DNA of 64,000 nt from NCBI GenBank assembly GCA_037367355.1, contig CM074697.1, positions 3,596,001 to 3,660,000 of the forward strand, read 5' to 3'. This stretch comes from Neoscytalidium dimidiatum. Lineage: Eukaryota > Ascomycota > Dothideomycetes > Botryosphaeriales > Botryosphaeriaceae. Under the pieces are notes generated by a model. That model worked only from the letters and a program-made list of their open reading frames with translations, had not been told where the DNA came from and made no database searches. A program made the position numbers and the translations under genes. Positions 58,377 to 64,000 of the stretch are shown here, in pieces. Numbering within the stretch: position 1 is the first letter of the stretch; each line of letters starts with the position of its first letter.

Positions 58377-60108
58377 ATGGCCGACGAACGCGCCCTCGCA
58401 AATGTCCGCAATACGGCGCTCGATGGCCGCCTTCAAAATATCTACTGGCGGAAAGACCAACTCCGCAACCTGCATGGCAAGCTCGTCTCGCAAGAGCTCT
58501 CAGTCTTGGAAGCCATAACCAAGGATTCTCAAAATACACCCGCCGAGGCCAAGATCGAGTACTATCTAGCGCTTGCCGCCGTCAAGCAGCATTACCTATC
58601 GCTAAATCCGGAGCTCGAACTCGAGCGAGAATACCGCGTTGCCCATGGGCAGGACGCGCCTGACAGGCGCGAACCTATCGGCATCGCGTACATTGAGCCT
58701 GCCGCGGCACATACGCTTTTCTACTCTGTTATTGTTCCACTTGCCTCCGCGATCGCCGCTGGAAATTGCATTGTCGTGCAGGTGAGCAGCTTCCTAGCTG
58801 TGTGCGAGCCCACAGCTAATTCACTCGCAGCTTGGAAATACCCTTCAAACCTTACCCAGCATTCTTCGCGAAGTTCTCTCCACTGCCCTTGACCCGGACA
58901 TTTACGCTATCGTCTCCTCGCGCCCGGCCCAATCGTTCTTCACGTCCAATGTGGTGTCTGTCCTCCAGAACGGCGGGGAAGCCTCCGCCAATTCATTAGT
59001 CTCTCTCTCATCCGCTCTCGCCGTGGCCATCGTAGACCGGACCGCAGATTTGGGCGCTGCAGCTAAAGCGATTGTGACGGGGCGATTCGCATTCAATGGC
59101 CGCTCGCCGTACGCACCAGACGTGGTGCTGGTAAACGAGTACGCGAAAGAGGCATTCCTAAACGCGGTGGTGCAGGAGAGCATCCGTTATATGGCCGAGG
59201 GCAGCAACGGAGTCGCCAACGGGAAGCCGGGTGCGAAGGCGGGCAAGAAGGGAAGCCTAGTCGAAGAGCTCAAGAACGAGGCGGGCGTGCGAGTCGTGAC
59301 GGCCGGGTCCAACGGCGGAATCCTGGACGTTGGGAGAAGGTTCGCTTGATTTCTTACCGGAGAATTATGTGCGTGTCGTGGAACGCGGCGTGTTGCTGAC
59401 CAGGCGTCCATCGCAGGGAGTCATCCGCATTAGGAAGGAAGATCGGCGAGCGGTGCCTCGTGGTCCACGCCATCTCTAGCTTGGACGACGGCATCGACCT
59501 GACCAACCGGTAAGACCGTGATCGACCTCGCACCATATTTCATAAGCATTATTGACCTGTTGCATCCAGAATTGCCGGCTCCCCGCTCGCGACCTACCTC
59601 TTCGCCGACCCCAAATCGTGCAAGTACCTAAGCCAGTTTACCGCCGCGCACCTCTCCTTCGCCAACCACTTCCCACTCGACCTGCTCGGTATGTGCCCTC
59701 CCCCCCCCCCCTCTTCCGCTGCCTTCATCAATTTTATTTTCTAACAAGCATCGAACAGTCGGGCCCGCTGCCCCGACATCCGCACCCCTCGACACGACAA
59801 CCCGCTTCCCGCCCGCGCTCTTCACCGCCCCGCGCCCGCAGTTCGCCAACCCATCCGCCCTCACCCAACGCCTCTCGGGCGTGCTCCAGAGCAGCGGCGG
59901 CAACAAGGCGGGCGCGGACGCGCTGAAGGTGCTCAAGGTGGACGGCACCAGCGCGCTGCCGGCAAATCGGCCGTACAAGAAGGGGATTGGGTTCTTCGAG
60001 CAGGGCATACTGACCGGGCTGGGGTTGACGGTGGTGCCGTTGCTGGGTGGGCTGAGCGCGTTGACGTGGTACGGGAGCCGGGCGTTGCTGGCGTATTGGA
60101 GGGGGTGA
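58377..60108 (+). CDS. Aldehyde-dehydrogenase-like protein, catalytic residues missing, C-terminal membrane segment
   Basis: Exons 58377-58781, 58831-59339, 59438-59509 (acceptor tentative), 59570-59688 and 59759-60108 give 484 aa. The ALDH fold is clear: an EPIGIAYIEPAAAHTLFY-like start, IPLASAIAAGN-type VIVPLASAIAAGNCIVVQ, then AIVDRTADLGAAAKAI and APDVVLVNEYAKEAFL, later ISSLDDGIDLTNRI. The usual E-L-G-G region reads SLVSLSSAL, and the catalytic-Cys segment GQxCxAPD reads GRSPYAPD with Pro in place of Cys. Both the general base and the nucleophile are therefore gone. The C-terminus ends with a hydrophobic segment (GILTGLGLTVVPLLGG), as in membrane-anchored fatty-aldehyde dehydrogenases. 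Likely a noncatalytic membrane protein; role unknown. Splice join 2-3 uses a weak GTTCGC donor and is the least certain point. Confidence 0.75.
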
Positions 60109-61103
60109 ATGGGTCGAGGATGGTGTAATGAACGCGTGGCCCGAAAGGTTGCGTGAAGAAGGCTCAGGGATTGGGAAACTTGGGCGTGCCTTGTGTATTT
60201 TGTTTTTATCTCTCTCTAGCTGCATCGCGAACATATTTTACCTCTCCACACAACATAAACGAGGCTTACTGGAGGATTTGCCATGGCGATCTTTCACAGT
60301 GGTTTGCAAAGAAAGATGTGAATATAGTGACATCGCCGGCTTCGTGTTCGTTAGATGGCGGCCACTTCTCGCTATGTATCACGGACTCCGCATCGCGGTA
60401 ACTCTCCTTTTCTTCGGCGTACCCTCAACTTGGATGTCTCAACAACCTTGTGTATGATCACATGATATAGGCGACGGATATACACCTCCGTAAAAATGAG
60501 AAAGTTTAAGGGCAACAAAGCCAGAGGTTCTCGGGCTGCTCAACCCGATAGAAGACTCGAGTATTAAACAGGCTCAGGCTGGAAAGAGACCTTGCGATGA
60601 AGTTCGTCGACTTCATACATCGGCTCGACCACAATAGACGCGCAGCCTAGGAAGGGGAAGGATCGTGAGCCGCTGCTGCCATACCGCTATCGTTAGCTCT
60701 AGTAGGTAGGCGAGAGGGCGGTGTGTGCGTGGCAGACATGACCCTTCGCCACAGCGCATCCGTTTGGCGCGGGTCTGTTTCTTGCACCGGCTTTGCAGGC
60801 CCGGGGAATGTGACCCTGCGACGAAGCCGACGATCGCAGACCACCGCGCATAGGAACAAGGCGGTGGGGCCAAGGCAGTGTGATAGCAAGACGTAACTAT
60901 GTCAGCGACAATGGCAGAGGGTATGTTGGAGAACGGCAGAGTGTAGCAGGTAAAAACAGCTGGGAATCGTCAAGCGGAGGAGAAAACGAAGGCGGCGCGG
61001 CGCAACTCTAGGTAAATGAGCAGCGCTGCCGCGGCAACCGCGCGGTAGGGCGATATGGCCGATAAGGAACACCTTTGGAAACAAGTCAAAGTGCCGAAAC
61101 GAC

Positions 61104-61129
61104 CTTAACTCTTACACAAAAGAGTTAAG
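61104..61129. repeat. Perfect 10-bp inverted repeat
   Basis: CTTAACTCTT (61104-61113) and AAGAGTTAAG (61120-61129) are exact reverse complements separated by 6 bases. It could form a hairpin; no flanking mobile-element ends or target-site duplication were seen. Confidence 0.6.
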
Positions 61130-61332
61130 ACAACCCATAACGACTATATAAACTAGCTGTAATGCGCTAAAAGCCGAACGGACGATATCTCTTTCACTGA
61201 GAATCTATATACGATGAGCAAAAGGAAGGAGTTTAAAGGAGAGGCTGTTGCCACGGCCTGAGAATCCCGATGCCCCGACGTTTTACCGCTTCATATACAT
61301 CCTGCGTCACCGAACAACAAAACAACAACATT

Positions 61333-61358
61333 ACCACCACCACCACCACCACCACCAT
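61333..61358. repeat. CAC/ACC microsatellite
   Basis: About eight CAC units immediately upstream of the HNH-protein ATG (61367), within its probable 5' leader. In the frame of that ATG the repeat is not translated. Confidence 0.7.
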
Positions 61359-61366
61359 CACCATCG

Positions 61367-62657
61367 ATGGCCGCCCGCCCGCGTACGCCATACTCCGCCC
61401 CTACCCATCCCGACGGCCTACAGCTGCATTCCTCCCGGAGGATCACCTTCCGCCACCCAGGCTATAGCGATAGCTACAATATCATCCTCGTCCTGCCCGC
61501 CTTGGATGGTGCTGCCGGAATCCACCACGAAACCGCCCGTATCGCCTGTGCCATCTGCGCCAGCAACCGCTGGGATGGCTTCTTTGCCACCACCAAGACC
61601 GGGCCGCGCGTGCCCGAAGGCCCCGACGACGTGCTGCGCGCCCAGGAATACTACTTCCGCGTTTCTGATGACGCTACCGGTAAGCAGCCGCCAGCCGCCA
61701 GCCCCTTCGCGAGTCGTACGCTGAACCAAGGCCCGCGCAGAAAAATACCCCCTCGTGCCGTCATTCGCTCATTGGCGCTTCCCACACGACTGCCTTCCCT
61801 CATCATGGACGCAAGCTGCCGCCGCCATCGCCACCCTTCCCCCCAACCGCCCGATGCCGCGCCAGAGCGGCCTGACCGAAGCGCTAATGGCGCGCGACAT
61901 CTCGTGCCGCATCACTGCACACATCGAGGGCACCGAGCATGCGCACCTGGTCCCGCGCAACGAGGCCGCCTGGTTCGAGGAGAACGGTATGTTTCGCTAC
62001 ACCGACCCCGTGCGGCCCGACATCAACATCATCAACGACCCGCGCAACGCCATCCTCCTGCGCTCTGACGTCCACACCCTCTTCGACCAGAAGCGCATCG
62101 CCCTTGTTCCCCGATTGGCTCCACATCCCGTCTTTGTTGTCCATGTCTTGGCCGCCGGCAGCTCATCCGAGCTGGTCAATCTATACCACAGCGTAGCGCT
62201 TCAGCCGCTGCACGCTGTTGCCATCGAGTTCCTCTTTGCACGCTTCGCATGGACCGTTTTCGCATACACGACGCACTTCCTAGCGCAGGGCGTTCCGCGC
62301 GTCCTGACGATGGTGCAGGACGGCGAGCCGCGCACCCTAGAGCTGCCCGCCGCCCGTTGCAAGGCCCTCGCATTCCCTGCCCCCGCGCGCTCCAAGTCCC
62401 GCAGCAACAGCCCCCAGAAGCGCAAGCGTGACGACGGCTCTGCTGTTGACGACGACGACAGCGAGGACGAGCCCGTCCGCGGCCGGAAGCGGCGGCGGAG
62501 CTTCGAGATTGCGTCGTCATTTGACAGGAGCAGCGACGACCGCGGGACGCCGGACACCATTGTCGACGACTCGGAACTATGTGCTCCTAATGACAAGCAC
62601 ACTACCACGCAGCGCGAAGCAGTAAGTGTGAGAGACCGAGAAACGACCGACTGCTAG
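61367..62657 (+). CDS. Fungal HNH-endonuclease-domain protein
   Basis: Exons 61367-61679 and 61741-62657 give 409 aa. The N-terminal part (ITFRHPGYSDSYNIILVLPAL) is typical of fungal HNH_2 proteins. The HNH signature is CRITAHIEGTEHAHLVPRNE, then INDPRNAILLRSDVHTLFDQ, with the His-His and Asn-His arrangement that holds the metal in HNH nucleases, followed by KRIALVPR. The tail has basic stretches (KRKRDD, RGRKRRRS) that could be nuclear localisation signals and an acidic run (VDDDDSEDE). Such genes are numerous in ascomycetes; their role is unknown and nuclease activity has generally not been shown. Both exons are GC-rich. Confidence 0.82.
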
Positions 62658-64000
62658 CTGGCACTGGCAGTAAGGCCCGGTCTGTCACACCTATGTAAGG
62701 GACGAGCAAAATCCTATTGATAGTAATTGATTCATCCACGCGAAAATGGCGGCAGCTCGGCCAATCGGACTACGACGACATGCATGCTAGTAAGGCCTTC
62801 AGGCAGGCGGTAGATCTCGGCAGGTTCCCCTATGATATCTGGGGTCTGAAAGAGCTCGGACTATGTCCTCTGATATTCACGTCGGAATCGCTCATCGGCA
62901 TGCTATCCAAGGTATCGAAAGCGCTTAATTCTCTCCGAATTCATCACTGTTCTTTGAGGCACGCCGCGGAACTTATACCGGGAAATGCGAATAATGGCCT
63001 TTGAAGCCCTGAGTCATCTGCAATCCGGTTTCAATTGGGAGCCTGACCAATAGAACCTTATGATGAGTCAACACATCCCTGAAAAGGATCGTTGGGGTCT
63101 TCAATGCAGTCCGGACAAAGTGGAGCACATTATCGTCCAAAAAATCAGCTCGTACATCGAAGCTGCAGTTCCAAAATTTATGATCACATCCTCAAATAAG
63201 TAGATGTCATCCCTCCCCTTAAATCCTACGAATCCGGTATCTCCTGAAGAGGCCAGGCTGCAAAGACCGTGTTTCTTGCTTGTGAGCCGCTATTGAGAGC
63301 CCGGTCTTTTCTCAAATAGTGGTTCTAGACTCAGCCCTTTCATCCTGGTAGCCTTTGTTATCATTCTGTAGAGCAATGAAGTATTCTCGGATATTCAAAT
63401 TGAGGATCACGGATGATTATGACTTGGAAGATTGAAACAGCACCGTCCGCAGGGCATCGAGTGACGAAGTGTAATACGACACTCTAGGGAAGCAGCGACT
63501 ACAAGGCAGTTCGGGTTGATTGAAGGCAGATGTAAGGAAGACCCAGAACGAAAGCATTCCTGTGGAATCGAACAGTGGCTGGCCAATTGCGGAAGACGAT
63601 CAGGTAAGAAGCCCTGTCCAACCTGTAAATTTAACCGATGCCACATTGCCGTCGACTTCCTTGCGATACCTGCTGAAGGGAAAGCACAGTGACTTGACAG
63701 TATTTGCCCAAGGCGAAGGTCTCCTCCCTTGGATCTAGCATACATGCGTCTATGATTGCCGCACTTTCCGGAAATCATCCGCAGCTCATTGCCCAGATCC
63801 TATCAGTATTCACCGTGTAAGACAGAAAAAGAACGGGCCAGATCCCCGATAGTATTTGCCTGTCAATATACCCAGCACCGCCGTATCCGAAATCTTGCGG
63901 AAATGAATGATAAGAGGGTGGTCATCGCAAAACAGTGCTGCAGATACTACGCCTCTCCATTTCGCTTCAATGACCTGTCTTTCCGGATTATTACAAGCAG
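62658..64000. other. Right-end region without a supported gene
   Basis: Open frames are short (the largest, 62717-63004, about 95 codons, reads RKWRQLGQSDYDDM and is unrecognised). It could be the edge of a decayed accessory region; nothing firm can be said. Confidence 0.4.

Larger units (their letters stand above)
60109..61366. other. Intergenic between ALDH-like and HNH genes
   Basis: About 1.25 kb with no supported gene. Contains the hairpin at 61104-61129 and a CAC-repeat just before the HNH start. Confidence 0.4.

Noticed and set aside
1..64000. CRISPR arrays, bacterial operons, insertion sequences or a secondary-metabolite core gene
   Set aside because: No regularly spaced short repeats, bacterial-type operon structure, transposase, PKS or NRPS domains were found; the intron-containing genes are fungal nuclear genes.

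Overview
The window looks like nuclear DNA of a filamentous ascomycete (Pezizomycotina; I cannot fix the class). The evidence is the gene content: an AP-1 bZIP factor with both cysteine-rich redox domains, a PDR-type ABC transporter, PAN2, a HET-domain relic and a secreted multicopper oxidase. The genes carry short GT-AG introns, mostly 48-120 nt. Coding exons are GC-rich, intergenic DNA is more AT-rich, there are no operons, and there is one RNA polymerase III tRNA gene. Exon joins given here were read by hand from splice signals, frame and family conservation; no transcripts were available.

Layout. 1-1640: partial gene of unknown function running off the left edge. 2664-4441: fumarylacetoacetase-like enzyme fused to a degenerate alpha/beta-hydrolase. 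4518-6178: broken HET-domain gene. 6790-7985: Gfo/Idh/MocA oxidoreductase. 8317-9934: TPT/nucleotide-sugar-type transporter. 10705-13070: secreted multicopper oxidase with two chitin-binding domains. 13071-17976: almost 5 kb with no gene I can support. 17977-19210: protein kinase. 20182-22430: secreted S10 serine carboxypeptidase. 22875-23111: ankyrin-like relic. 23753-27565: PAN2. 28190-31917: two neighbouring M35 deuterolysin-like genes, one without its zinc motif and the other with a perfect 132-bp internal duplication. 32145-32860: array of about 141-bp tandem repeats.

33383-35645: PEP carboxykinase. 37378-42872: PDR ABC transporter. 44556-44629: tRNA-Val(AAC). 46101-47065: SMN/SPF30-like Tudor splicing factor. 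48417-50420: AP-1 (Yap1-like) factor with an upstream ORF. 51661-52670: SIRT5-type sirtuin. 53093-55092: Icp55-like mitochondrial aminopeptidase. 55442-56522: LigB/DODA-type dioxygenase. 57243-57662: small unknown protein. 58377-60108: aldehyde-dehydrogenase-like protein lacking both catalytic residues. 61367-62657: HNH-type fungal protein. 62658-64000: no supported gene.

The window mixes conserved housekeeping genes (PAN2, SPF30, PCK, AP-1, sirtuin, Icp55) with a faster-evolving accessory half (HET relic, ankyrin relic, M35 pair, satellite-like array, CBM18-laccase). I see no single new multigene system. The most interesting items are loss of catalytic residues in three different enzyme families, the M35 pair, and the tandem array whose changes look like repeat-induced point mutation.
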